From Actinostola sp. cb2023 (taxonomy: Eukaryota > Cnidaria > Anthozoa > Actiniaria > Actinostolidae), in NCBI GenBank assembly GCA_033675265.1, contig JAUJYZ010000731.1, positions 62,001 through 126,000 of the forward strand: DNA of 64,000 nt, written 5' to 3'. Positions 1-9,945 of this stretch are shown here, one piece after another. Positions within the stretch are counted from its first letter, which is position 1, and the number at the start of each line of letters is the position of its first letter. The notes below the pieces were generated by a model. The model worked only from the letters and a program-made list of their open reading frames with translations, ran no database searches and was not told the origin of the DNA. Position numbers and translations under genes: made by a program.

Positions 1-52
1 GTACAAGTTGTGCACACAAACCAAACGCATCGACAAACCAAACAACACATAC

Positions 53-229
53 CTCTTCACTTGTGATGATTTCCCTAAATTCTCTTTGAACTCTTGATAT
101 TGCAATATTAGTCATATCTGCTAGTGTTATAGGATGACAAGAAGTGATCTGTTTGATAAAGTTTAACCACGTTTCACAGACATTACCTTCAACTTCAACC
201 AAAACTTGTACAAGTGCAGGAAGTTGGCC
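53..229 (-). CDS. Possible internal exon of an unrecognised gene running off the left edge
   Basis: On the minus strand 59 codons are open between an AG acceptor (the TAG at 232-230, which is also an in-frame stop just outside the exon) and a GTATGT donor at 52-47. Both ends are in phase 0. The peptide begins GQLPALVQVLVEVEG and ends REFREIITSEE; it looks amphipathic and helical, without low complexity. I recognise no family. Transcription would continue to the left of base 1, and I could not find upstream exons to the right. An open stretch of this length between plausible splice sites can occur by chance, so this is only a candidate. Confidence 0.33.
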
Positions 230-304
230 CTACTGACCGCATTGAATTATGGGCCGACCGTACCAGGCTTTCCCGGTACTGCAAGATCCGTCTGGCTATA
301 AAGG

Positions 305-845
305 AGTGGGGGTAGGCCTTGACACAAATATCTCGAAAAATGGCCTAAATATGTTTCCGGAAATTCTCGAATTATCTCTAAACATCCCAAAAAAAATCCT
401 AAATATCTCGAACATTTCTCTAAATATCCCCATATATCCATATTATTATTATTTTCACCGGCTTCCATTGTAGTAAAAGATCAAATAATGAGAAGGGAAA
501 TAAACAGCCTTGAGTTATGAACTCGGTCGAACCGGCTCTAAAAAACATGGACGACTGCAAGTGACTGGAAGTACTTGAGAGCCCTGAAAATATGCGGGGC
601 GGCCCCCAACCTTGATCCCACTGATCACAGGGATCCCGTAGCGCCGATTTGGTTGGATTTCACTAGTTTTCAGTGAGTTTTGGTCGTTTTTAGTAGTCAT
701 TTGGGGTTTTAGACCCAAGATTAAGTCCTAAATATCCAAAAATATCACATTTTTTTCTAAATATCTCGTGTCTTTCTAAATATCCCAGGAGCTTCTAAAT
801 ATCTCAAAAAATATCCGGATATTTGTGTCAAGGCCTAAGTGGGGG
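305..845. mobile_element. Non-autonomous hAT-like MITE with exact 8-bp target duplication
   Basis: Terminal inverted repeats of 19 bp match perfectly: TAGGCCTTGACACAAATAT at 313-331 and its reverse complement at 819-837. The flanks repeat AGTGGGGG (305-312 and 838-845), an 8-bp target-site duplication as expected for hAT elements. Inside, about eight degenerate copies of CTAAATATC sit in the two subterminal zones, like the subterminal repeats bound by hAT transposases. There is no transposase, so it must have been mobilised in trans. Confidence 0.8.
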
Positions 846-1062
846 GACTCCCAGAGGTGACGGGGATCCTTATAAAGGGTTTGAAATTAATTCCGTGATT
901 TGGTACCGCTTAGGGGTTCTCAGAAGGACCTGGGTTTAATAGGGTGTCTGTTCGCAAATAAAACAATGACAGTTGCAGAGTTAACATTTGTTTTGCGAAC
1001 ATTTGAAGATGCAAAGGAATTGTATACCGTTCCAGTGATAGACTAGATACCGTATAGTCCTT

Positions 1063-1132
1063 CAAAAATCGTCATTTTGAGCCATTTTGATCAAAAATCG
1101 TCATTTTGAGCCATTTTTGGGCATGGTCCATC
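1063..1132. repeat. Dispersed repeat with motif AATCGTCATTTTGAGCCATTTT
   Basis: Two adjacent copies of a unit reading roughly CAAAAATCGTCATTTTGAGC lie here. Related copies lie at 2228-2314, again followed by a TTTGGGCAT-type stretch. Probably pieces of one degraded transposon; no coding potential seen. Confidence 0.5.
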
Positions 1133-1199
1133 AAATATCATCGTTTTCGGGCAGAGATTTATTAGTAATGGTAATAGAACTGAGTGGAGTGCAATTTGT

Positions 1200-1364
1200 A
1201 TAGGAAATACCACAGTTCGAGAAGAATTAATGAAAAATACCACGCGTATTTGATGAAAGTGGCTTAATACCACGAGTGCGTAGCACGAGTGGTATTCAGC
1301 CACTTTCATCAAATACAAGTGGTATTTTTCATTAATTCTTCGAGAACTAAGTGGTATTTCCTAT
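1200..1364. repeat. Inverted repeat (foldback) of about 165 bp
   Basis: The arm starting ATAGGAAATACCAC at 1200 is mirrored by GTGGTATTTCCTAT ending at 1364. The arms contain AAGAATTAATGAAAAATACCAC and its complement, and the centre is near 1280. It abuts the next foldback element, so the two may be nested or composite. Confidence 0.7.
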
Positions 1365-1586
1365 TACAGTGAGGACACACTAACCGGGACCACTTGAGCA
1401 AAACAGACCAAACAGATTACACCTGAAAATAATCACATTCCAACAAAAGTCATCTGCGCCAATCATCATTATGACTATAATGCTGATTGGCCCAGACAAC
1501 TTTTGTTGGAATGTGATTATTTTCAGGTGTAATCTGATTGGTCAGTTTTGCTCAAGCGGTCCCGGTTAGTGTGTCCTCACTGTAAT
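1363..1586. mobile_element. Foldback MITE, ends ATTACAGTGAGGACACAC
   Basis: The left end ATTACAGTGAGGACACACTA at 1363 is the complement of the right end at 1586. The arms run inward for roughly 90 bases through ACCGGGACC, TTGAGCAAAAC and TTACACCTGAAAATAATCAC, leaving a short AT-rich loop. It has no ORF. The right end overlaps the next foldback by a few bases. Confidence 0.75.
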
Positions 1587-1791
1587 AACACACCTACAAA
1601 AAATATGAGTTTCTTTATAGTAGCAAATCGCACGTAACGCAATCACAACCACAAATAATAAAATAGCAATTTTCTTAATACCGTGCAATTAATTAATTGC
1701 ACGGTGCAATTAATTAATTGCACGGTATTAAGAAAAAATCCACAGTCAATCGGCCAATCAGAAACGAGTATTTTTTGTAGGTGTGTTATTA
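1583..1791. mobile_element. Foldback MITE, ends TTAATAACACACCTACAAAA
   Basis: AATAACACACCTACAAAAAAT at about 1585 is mirrored by ATTTTTTGTAGGTGTGTTATT ending at 1790. A second, nearly perfect short palindrome around CCGTGCAATTAATTAATTG lies inside it (about 1675-1735). Non-coding. Confidence 0.7.
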
Positions 1792-2742
1792 ACCCCAAAA
1801 AGGCCCATACTCCCAGACATTTTGCTGAGTCACCGTATGTTACGTATAGGATGAAGAGTTCGGCCCCATCCGCGCTATCCGGGCATTACACCAATCAGCT
1901 TAGTAGTCAAAGAGGGAGGGATTATGGGCTCCTGTCGGATCCTAGTCCCTCTAAATAACTGCCCCGCACCACTAGGCTATCGTGCACGCTTGTTGATTTG
2001 GAGGACAATATAACCTACTGTATCTTGTGAATGGACTGTCTATTGTTGTGCAAATTACTATGGTCCCGTGGCTCGCACTGAAACATACAGCGCGTTAGAA
2101 GTACACGGCCAGGGGATCGATTCCTCGTGGCACCGGGGGGGAAAAAAAAATCTTTTTTTACTGTTTGTTTTTGTAAAAACATTTTTATACTCACCTGAAT
2201 GATCGTTAAATGTTCATTAATTATTTTAAAATCGCCATTTTGAGCCATTTTGTATGGCCTATAGTCCATCCAAAAAATCGTCATTTTGAGCCATTTTTGG
2301 GCATTTTGCATGGCCGTATTCAGTTTAATACAAAAAAAAATACAAAAAAAAAAATACAAAAAATCTTGTAATATATGTAAAGTGCAAATAAAGTATTCTT
2401 CTTCTTCTTTTAAACGTGGTACCTCTTAGGGTTGAAAATTATTTCATGCCACGCCCACTTGGAAGAGACTCAGGGATTATTTTCAAAACTGATCCCGTCA
2501 CTTTCGTATGGGAGTACAGTGCATCCAGGACCATCCAGGCTTGGACGGAGAAAGAATATGGTCCTTCCCGTAATTCTTTTCGATTTCGCGCGAAAGCAAA
2601 ATCAGGAAGCAAATTAAGATTCAGTGAAAAATGGAATTAATATCCGCCATTGTAGACAAGGGGATACCCAAGAGAAACTTCAAAACTAAAAAAGAACTTC
2701 AAGCGTACGTGATGAAGCTGTACACAGTTTGTAGATGTTTGT
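1792..2742. other. No gene recognised; A-rich tail and AATAAAG-(TTC)n end near 2380-2410
   Basis: I see no supportable exon. A 3'-end-like structure is present at about 2376-2410: AAATAAAG followed by a short TTC microsatellite, the same tail architecture seen at other sites in the window. The second copy set of the AATCGTCATTTTGAGCC repeat occupies 2228-2314. Confidence 0.5.
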
Positions 2743-2932
2743 CTGCCTCGAACCCAGTCGCTTCTTCGGAGGGGAAGGGGAGGGGGGACGAGAAAGCGAA
2801 AGCTCCTTTGCGATCCCCTCTAATCCCTTCCCATGTTGCTTTGCTCTCCAGTTCTTTTCGCTTTCTCGTCCGCCCCTCCCCTTCCGTCGTCCCCCCTCCG
2901 CCCCTCCGAAGAAGCGACTGGGTTCGAGGCAG
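2743..2932. repeat. Inverted repeat with arms of about 33 bp or more
   Basis: CTGCCTCGAACCCAGTCGC at 2743 is mirrored by GCGACTGGGTTCGAGGCAG ending at 2932. Next to these, purine-rich and pyrimidine-rich stretches extend the pairing. It looks like a small foldback transposon. Confidence 0.75.
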
Positions 2933-3040
2933 GATGTCTGATGGTACCGCATTTTTTTTAATTTAGCAGATTATGATTGTCATTAATTGTACAGACAACC
3001 ATCGTTTTCTATTTTACTGTACAGTGCACTAGTTCTATAT

Positions 3041-3721
3041 TCAGTATACAATTGTTACATAAAGTGCATTCAAGACATTCTTCATATTCTCGCTGATAGA
3101 ACAGCCCTCGAGTTTCCATCTCAACGCTCCAAAGTCTGTTTCTTCGAGCACCGTTCTTCGTTCATCATCGGCCCCTCCGTTCAAAAAGCTGAACAGAAAT
3201 CGCTCGGAGAAAGCTGCAATGGAAAGGAACATGCTTAAAGGGATAGTTTTAGACTTTTCTTCTACACCAAGTATGTTGAGTACTTCGTTGACTTGTTGGA
3301 CGGTGATACTTTCTGCGTATAAATCGCGTAATGCTCTGAGTAATTCCCTGTGATTGATATTCCCGTCTTTGTCCTTGTCATTCTTCACGAAACAATGCCT
3401 GAAAAGTGTTTTCCTGCGGTTGTTTATACGGCAGTATGTGGAGATGTATTCCAGAGGCGTCATCTTTTCTAACACTTTCATGTCCATAGGCAACTCAAAG
3501 CGACAACTTTTTCGCGATAAAGACAATGGGCCTTGCAGCCATGCCTTGGTTTCGCCTCTGAGTCGTTTTGGCTCTCCTTCCTCAAAGGTCTCGGTTATTT
3601 TGTGACCCTCAAACGAAGATGCTCGAAGTGATTCGCTTAGGCCAACGGTGGACGAATGGTACGACGTACTAGATAACGAGCTGATGTTGCGCATTGTTCT
3701 ATGACTGGATATCCTGTGCAA
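3041..3721 (-). CDS. EF-hand protein of unknown function, 226 aa, single exon
   Basis: Open for 226 codons from ATG at 3721 to a stop at 3043-3041. An EF-hand calcium loop is visible at about residues 114-125 with ligands in the canonical spacing: D1, D3, D5, G6, N7, I8 and E12 in DKDKDGNINHRE. It is followed by a long helix and a second, non-canonical hairpin around LSMFLSIAAFSERFL that probably forms the partner half. The N-terminal 70 residues are Ser-rich and look disordered. There is no signal peptide or membrane segment. Expected role: cytosolic Ca2+ sensing or Ca2+-dependent scaffolding; I cannot name an orthologue. A second in-frame Met lies ten residues in, so the start is uncertain. 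No intron is needed. A processed copy is possible, but the intact frame argues for a functional gene. Confidence 0.75.
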   Translation of the reverse strand: MHRISSHRTMRNISSLSSTSYHSSTVGLSESLRASSFEGHKITETFEEGEPKRLRGETKAWLQGPLSLSRKSCRFELPMDMKVLEKMTPLEYISTYCRINNRRKTLFRHCFVKNDKDKDGNINHRELLRALRDLYAESITVQQVNEVLNILGVEEKSKTIPLSMFLSIAAFSERFLFSFLNGGADDERRTVLEETDFGALRWKLEGCSISENMKNVLNALYVTIVY

Positions 3722-4998
3722 TACTGAGTTACTGAGAAATGCTCACGCAAAAAGGCGGGATCGATGAAACACACTGACTGAGCCAAAATACCGTCTGATC
3801 AAAAAGGCTGGTTACAGCACTCAGTAAAGACTTAGGTTACCAACCGAATAATGCCTTGTTGAGAACTCTTTCACAAGGCAGATGGCCTTTTGCAAATTAT
3901 TCACTTTTTATTCTAAATGAATAGAAACAAAGTAGCGATTTAAATTTCTTCCGATTCTTCAAGAATCCAGAATCCCGTCATTCGGCACTGATGTATTTGA
4001 GCCAAAAACTCTCAATGTAACATCTGTCCTTCCGTGATTGTCCACAAAGTTTCTTTCAGTTAATGCGACTAGTAACTTGATGTTGATTCACCTAGCTATC
4101 CCGTCCCCGCGTTACGGGCGTGCAATAGCTGGTAGGGTTTCTCTTGAATATATGATCCCTGTCCCCACTCAAACAACTTCGAATGAATGGAGCTGGAAAA
4201 ACAGAAACTTAGAAATCCCAAAGCCGTACGTGGTGTAGTTGGTTAGACAGTGAGTACAGCAAAGAGGATCCAAGAGCTTTTAAATTTAGTCGCTCAATTC
4301 GATCTCCAACAACTGCTTTGCGCCGCTTGAAACCACAGAACTTCGGTCAGTCAAAACTGATCACCATTTCTTTAGTTACGAAGGAAATCAAAACTGAGCC
4401 CTTTTTTGTGTACGGCAACACGTATCCAAGTAGGATTAATCGACTCTTTGAGATCGAAGACTTGACGATTGTACTTTTAAAAAGTCAATACTGAAAGTCC
4501 ATTGTTTCAACGACGTGACGTCACAAACTAACATCTATTTATTACTTTATAATTTCGCATCAAGTTTTATTACTGTCAAAAGCTGATCCTTTTTTCATTG
4601 CAAGTGGATTTAAGAGATTTCTACTCGATGTATTTTGGTGACAGCTAATTTACCTAAGCGAGTAAGTATTCCTAGGATGCCATCTATCATGATTTGGATA
4701 TTTAGATGACAGTCTTTACTGAATCTAAATTGCAAATTTTAAGTTGTATAAACATTATCTGTAGTTTACATAATGCCTGTGTCGTTAATATACGTAGAAA
4801 TGGGATATAGGGTGTATAGTGATATACTAATATAAGCGATATACAAATAAGCAAAAAGCAAAATTTGATTGACACATAAGTGATTTTTATTATTTTTTTA
4901 TGGCCAATTTGTGTGGCTATTGTGGCTACTGCGCTTGCGCAGCTAGCCACTATTGCCATCGTCGATCTGAGTTTTCCGAAAGTAAATAAGTAAGTAAC
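3722..4998. other. Upstream region of the EF-hand gene; no further feature recognised
   Basis: AT-rich sequence with no supportable exon, repeat pair or RNA gene. It should contain the EF-hand gene promoter and any 5' UTR exon, but I see no diagnostic motif. Confidence 0.4.
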
Positions 4999-5002
4999 AA
5001 TC

Positions 5003-5090
5003 AAACTTCGGAACCAATCACCACCCAAGTAGAGAAATCTCGCTGATAGATAAACTTCGGAACCAATCACCACCCGAGTAAAGAAATCGC
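5003..5090. repeat. Two-copy direct repeat, period 49 bp
   Basis: AAACTTCGGAACCAATCACC begins at 5003 and again at 5052. The copies stay similar for about 38 bases with a few mismatches. Confidence 0.75.
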
Positions 5091-5165
5091 CCTATCACTT
5101 CGTATTACCGAGAGCGAGCCGAAAGTGGCGTACGTGCTCAACCGATTGCTCGGACCATTTGATAT

Positions 5166-5483
5166 TTGATGGGGGGTGGGGGCAATTTAAAGTATGGTCG
5201 ATATTTGTTTTTCACCTTTTCATGTTGCACGATATTTTCACAAGGAGAAAAGAACACGAAGTTCTTCCTAAATCTTGAAAATCGAAGGAAAAAAAAGAAT
5301 GTCATAATCGGAAAACTCATAATAAACAACAATAACAATGAGATATCTACGGATCCTAAGATTTTACAAGAGAGTCTGCGCTCTTTTTATGAAGACCTTT
5401 ACAAAGAAAAAAACCTGCAAAATGACACTATCCTTTCTTCCGACCCTTTTGTGACCTTGTACGATATTTTTTCACTGCCTTAG
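5166..5483 (+). pseudogene. Fragment of a LINE (non-LTR retrotransposon) reverse-transcriptase ORF
   Basis: The frame contains GEKNTKFFLNLENRRKKKN followed about 35 residues later by SLRSFYEDLYKEKN. This is the linker upstream of the reverse-transcriptase palm in L1-type LINEs (pattern GEKxTKYFxNLE ... FYxxLY). Catalytic motifs are absent and both ends are lost. It is a dead insertion; the downstream 31-bp tandem array interrupts it. Confidence 0.65.
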
Positions 5484-5597
5484 GCCCTTGTACGATATTT
5501 TTTCACTGCCTTAGGCCCTTGTACGATATTTTTTCACTGCCTTAGGCCCTTGTACGATATTTTTTCACTGCCTTAGGCCCTTGTACGATATTTTTTT
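5455..5597. repeat. 31-bp tandem repeat, four full copies plus a partial
   Basis: Units starting CCTTGTACGATATTTTTTCA begin at 5455, 5486, 5517, 5548 and 5579 and are practically identical; the last is truncated. Such homogeneity implies recent expansion. A related TGCACGATATTTTTTTTGAT stretch lies near 6781. Confidence 0.9.
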
Positions 5598-5982
5598 AAA
5601 CCAAACTTATTTTTGTTTGCCAATATCTATTCAGTTGCCAAATTGATAATATTGAAAATTGTATAATAAATTACCTTTGTTATTTAATTTAATTATTTGT
5701 CGTACAGTCTGTTGTTCTACTTACATCATGATTTATTAAATTTACATGCCATCAATCAATGAATGGTGGAATTTCCACTGAATTGAAACAGAAAAATCCT
5801 AGGGAGTATAAGCTATTATAATATAAACTATGTACTGTGTACCTCCCAAGAACGCGCAATTTGATTGGTTGTGAGCGTGCATTATTATGTTATAGAAGTA
5901 CGGAGCAGCGAAACCAAAGCAGAAAACCTGACAGTTTAAAACTAGTTTAATATTATAAAGCGAATAGAAGATGACTCTCCTT
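5598..5982. other. AT-rich spacer, nothing recognised
   Basis: I see no coding, repeat or structural signal that I can support here. Confidence 0.4.
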
Positions 5983-6105
5983 GCTTCTATACAAAAATAA
6001 TGCACTTCTGAGGTCTTGAAAGCTGCTGAATGCACTTGCGTTACGCTCGTGCATCCACTACCAGCAGTTTCAAGACCTCAGCGTGCATTAATTTTGTATA
6101 GAAGC
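5983..6105. repeat. Inverted repeat (foldback) of about 123 bp
   Basis: GCTTCTATACAAAAATAATG at 5983 pairs with the complement ending at 6105. The pairing continues through GAGGTCTTGAAA on the left and TTTCAAGACCTC on the right. The loop carries a small CACTTGCGTTACGCTCGTG hairpin. Confidence 0.75.
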
Positions 6106-7235
6106 GGCACAGTGTCATTTTCTTTTAGTTAAATATATAATTATCAAGTATTCAATTCTCGCGTTGCAATACTTTTCAGAGGCGTAGCATGCTTTTTTTC
6201 CAATGTATGCACAGAGAAGCGAGTGCCGAAACCGCGCGCTTCTAGGGGGATCAGGGGGCATACTTCCCCTGGAAATTTTGAAATCTAGAGCCCTGGAAAT
6301 ACCAATTTCTTCGTTTTCCAGCGGATTTTCTTGCTACACAAATATATATAGTAAAATGCTGATCACTCAGTTTTTTTTGTAGTTTATTTTGTTTGAGAGA
6401 CTGTTCACTGGGGCTGCTTCTAACTACAATAATATTACTGATACATATACACACTCCCTGAAGTGCCATTTCCCGGATTTCATAATTTCACTACGGTAGT
6501 CAGCTCTTACGACTTCGTCTTTAATATATTTCTTTTTTTAAATATTTAAATATTAATGATTTTAAATTGTATGCACGTGTGTATACGTGCATAATGCACG
6601 CTACTCCCCTTGGGCTACAATGCTAGGTTTTGAATTTGAAATTCAAGACCTGTCCCGTGCAGAGTACACAGGTATCCCACATGAACAATCAATACCCGAA
6701 TCTGGCGACGAAAAAAATGCATGAACACTCAAATTTAGGTCTACCAAATTTAAGAAAAGCGGAAGTTGGTGTCACAATAATGCACGATATTTTTTTTGAT
6801 GCATTTGTTCTTGCACGATATATTTTTTAAGGTGGAAGTGCTTGCTCGATATTTTGGGGGGATTTAACCCCCACCCCCATCAACGAATGGTCCGCCCCTA
6901 ATAATGTTTAGTTTCAGAAAATTCACTAATATTATTTATCAACTCTCCCGGTTTAGCCGGGAGTCTCCAGATTTTGGACCTCAACTCCCGGTCTCCCGGT
7001 TTGAAGACAAAATCTCCCGGCTAACACGTCACGATTTACGGTGAAATTGCGTAATACAACGTAACGATCTTTTTCGATGTTAGAATATGTGAACGCTCGT
7101 TTATCAGGCGATACAAATCCTTACCTTCTCCTTTTTTTTGGTTCGGAAATTTTTAGGGTTGTCTGCCATTTTGCTTTTGGTATTTGTTTTTTAAGGTTAC
7201 TCCAACATAATTGCGAGTGCATTCTGTGATTTTTT
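6106..7235. other. No gene recognised; short CTCCCGG inverted motifs near 6945-7020
   Basis: Several CTCCCGG/CCGGGAG motifs cluster at 6945-7020 and can form small hairpins. Nothing else is supportable. Confidence 0.4.
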
Positions 7236-7808
7236 AAACTCGCTCGTATCGCGTCAAAAACACTCGGATATTTCTGCATTTAACACATGTAATAACTCAA
7301 ACATGTAGGCTTTTAAGGGTGTATTCAACATTTTATTTTTCAGTCGCGTTTGCCGTTACGGGCCGATTTTCTAACAGTGGTTTTTCATAATATTGTCCTC
7401 CTGTTCGCTCAAAAATCGTACGATTTCTACGAAACTTCAGATTCTTGTTAAATAGATTGTCATAATTTTGTCTGCCGGGTTTAAAACGACTGCAAGTTGC
7501 GCGGCCTAAAAACTGACCATCAAAAGTATGCCGCGCAACTTGCAGTCGAGAGATTTTTTTTAAACCCGGCAGACAAAATTATGACAATCTATTTAACAAG
7601 AATCTGAAGTTTCGTAGAAATCGTACGATTTTTGAGCGAACAGGAGGACAATATTATGAAAAACCACTGTTAGAAAATCGGCCCGTAACGGCAAACGCGA
7701 CTGAAAAATAAAATGTTGAATACACCCTTAAAAGCCTACATGTTTGAGTTATTACATGTGTTAAATGCAGAAATATCCGAGTGTTTTTGACGCGATACGA
7801 GCGAGTTT
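7236..7808. mobile_element. 573-bp near-perfect palindrome, foldback element
   Basis: The left arm starts AAACTCGCTCGTATCGCGTC at 7236 and the right arm ends with its complement at 7808. I could follow the complement across the entire arm, about 270 bases each side, including TGTCTGCCGGGTTTAAA and TGCAAGTTGCGCGGC. The two arms meet at a loop of about 25 bases near 7510-7535. It has no ORF. It would extrude as a long hairpin; the arm identity suggests recent insertion or gene conversion between arms. Confidence 0.9.
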
Positions 7809-8759
7809 AGATTTGAGGACTCGGGGTAGGTATGCATTCTGTCTTTCTAAACGGCCAGATGAAAGGTTCTGTAAGTGTTATTCAACTTTTAGGCCGATAT
7901 TTACGCCAAGATTCGCAACTACTCCAACTTGAACTGACACTGAGACAGCGAAAAAAACGCTCGCTGATTTTAAACAATGAGCTCCATTTGGAGATACAAA
8001 TGTATCGGGTACGTAATGGGAAAACAAAAGCCCTTTAAGGGAGGTTTCTTGGTGTTGCAGAACACCAGATGACGTTAGACAATGAACACAAAGAACGAGA
8101 AGAATGAACTTGAACCAAAACAATACCCTGCATACAAAGAAACCTAACCAAGAATACAATGCAGACTGTAGCACCAAGAAACACCCCCTTTAAGGGAATA
8201 TATGAGCCTCTTCGGAGGATAAATGAGCCTCTTTTGAGGATAATTGAGCCCCATTGTGGGATAATTCAGAAACCATACGGTTTGTGCAAATAGATATATA
8301 GCAGTAGCCACATGTACCCCTAAGTGTACCTATTTTTATAAGTGGCAGAGACTTAAATTTTAGAATTGACAAAAATAAGAGTTCAGTTCAGCCTTATACG
8401 ACTAACTTTACGTTGATTCACATATCCTGATTTGAATGAATAGTGGTTGTTTACCATCAAGTTTACCAAAATATTCAGGAATGGATATGGCAAGAAAAAT
8501 TTGGTTAATTTATCCAAACGGAATTTTTTCAGGAAAAAGGATGTCTGGAAATTTAAAGGTAGTAAAAAAAGAACTGATTTCCTAACCGAAAATGTGCGTA
8601 CCATTTATTTGCTTGCTTGGCCACACAGCCTATGCTTAAATGGAACAGATTTTTTTTCAGACTACATTTTCCATTCACACTCTCGGTGCACCCATTTACA
8701 ACAAAGTGTGACCAACTGGTTATTGTGATTACATGATAAAAACAATTCGATGACTCGTA
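7809..8759. other. No gene recognised; small GAGCCTC/GGATAA repeats at about 8200-8265
   Basis: A stretch at 8200-8265 repeats TGAGCCTCTT and GAGGATAA-type motifs that pair with each other. No supportable exon. Confidence 0.4.
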
Positions 8760-8887
8760 CAACAACAACAACAACTACAACTATACTACTACTACAACAA
8801 CAACTACTACTATACTACTACAACAACAACAACTATACTACTACAACAACAACAACTACTACTATGCCACAACACTGAACAACAACA

Positions 8888-8918
<31 letters not shown>

Positions 8919-8921
8919 TTG

Positions 8922-9016
<95 letters not shown>

Positions 9017-9041
9017 GCTGCTGCTGCTGCTCCTGCTGCTG

Positions 9042-9107
<66 letters not shown>

Positions 9108-9126
9108 TTACTACTACTACTACTAC
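8760..9126. repeat. Compound microsatellite: (CAA/CTA)n, hexanucleotide (GCTCCT)n, (CTG)n, (CTA)n
   Basis: Trinucleotide tracts at 8760-8920 give way to about 14 copies of the hexamer CTCCTG (8930-9015), then CTG/CTC, then CTA repeats. Every reading frame stays open as homopolymeric Leu, Ser or Val peptides, which is a composition artefact. Confidence 0.95.
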
Positions 9127-9588
9127 CAGGGGCGGATCCAAGGGGGGGGAATGGGAGGCCGGTGCCCCCCCCCCCCCTTTGAGTTGGGCCCGATACATAT
9201 TCGCCCACGTTTCCCCACCATTTGATGCCCAGAATGGATGGAAATTGCATTATCGAGCTTTTAGATTTCAAAATTTTCTGGGGGAGCATGCCCCCACACC
9301 CCCTAGAAGAAGGGGCCTGGTGCACCCCCCTTTCAAAATCCACCCCCCAGGGGCGGATCCAAGGGGGGGCATGGGAGGCCGGTGCCCCCCCCCCCCCCCC
9401 CCCCCCTCCTTTGAGTTGGGCCCGATACATATTCGCCCACGTTTCCCCACCATTTGATGCCCAGAATGGATGGAAATTGCATTATCGAGCTTCTAGATTT
9501 CAAAATTTTCTGGGGGAGCATGCCCCCACACCCCCTAGAAGAAGGGGCCTGGTGCACCCCCCTTTCAAAATCTCTAGGTCCGCCCCTG
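9127..9588. mobile_element. CAGGGGCGGA-ended MITE, tandemly duplicated, inserted in a (TAC)n tract
   Basis: The left end CAGGGGCGGATCC at 9127 and the right end GGTCCGCCCCTG at 9588 form 10-bp inverted termini. CTA/TAC repeats flank both sides, so the element inserted into the microsatellite. The interior has two near-identical copies (9127-9348 and about 9349-9588). Each has a poly-C run followed by TTGAGTTGGGCCCGATACAT. The first copy lacks the right terminus, so the dimer arose by internal duplication. Non-coding. Confidence 0.8.
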
Positions 9589-9700
9589 ACTACTACTACT
9601 ACTACTATAATAATAATAATAATAATAATAATAATTGAAATTTATATAGCGCTAAAATTATAAATATTCTAAAGCGCTTTACAAGACTATAAAAAGAAAA
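9589..9700. repeat. (CTA)n/(ATA)n followed by TTTATATAGCGC element
   Basis: A trinucleotide tract runs into TTTATATAGCGCTAAAATTA and, about 30 bp on, CTAAAGCGCTTTACAA. The same order (AAT-type microsatellite, TATAGCGC, AAGCGCTTTACA) recurs at 38947, 44615, 57484 and 63149. Confidence 0.75.
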
Positions 9701-9769
9701 ATATAAAACACTAAATAAGCTTTAAAAATGTCATACAATTAGTTATAAAAAGATTATTAAAAAAAAAAA

Positions 9770-9945
<176 letters not shown>

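Noticed and set aside
2060..2150. tRNA-derived SINE (B-box-like GGGATCGATTCCTCG followed by an A-rich stretch)
   Set aside because: No clear A box or cloverleaf at proper spacing; kept only as a possibility.
4228..4310. tRNA-like GTGGTGTAGTTGGTTAGACA
   Set aside because: The expected GGTTCGANTCC box is not present at the right distance and no acceptor stem forms.
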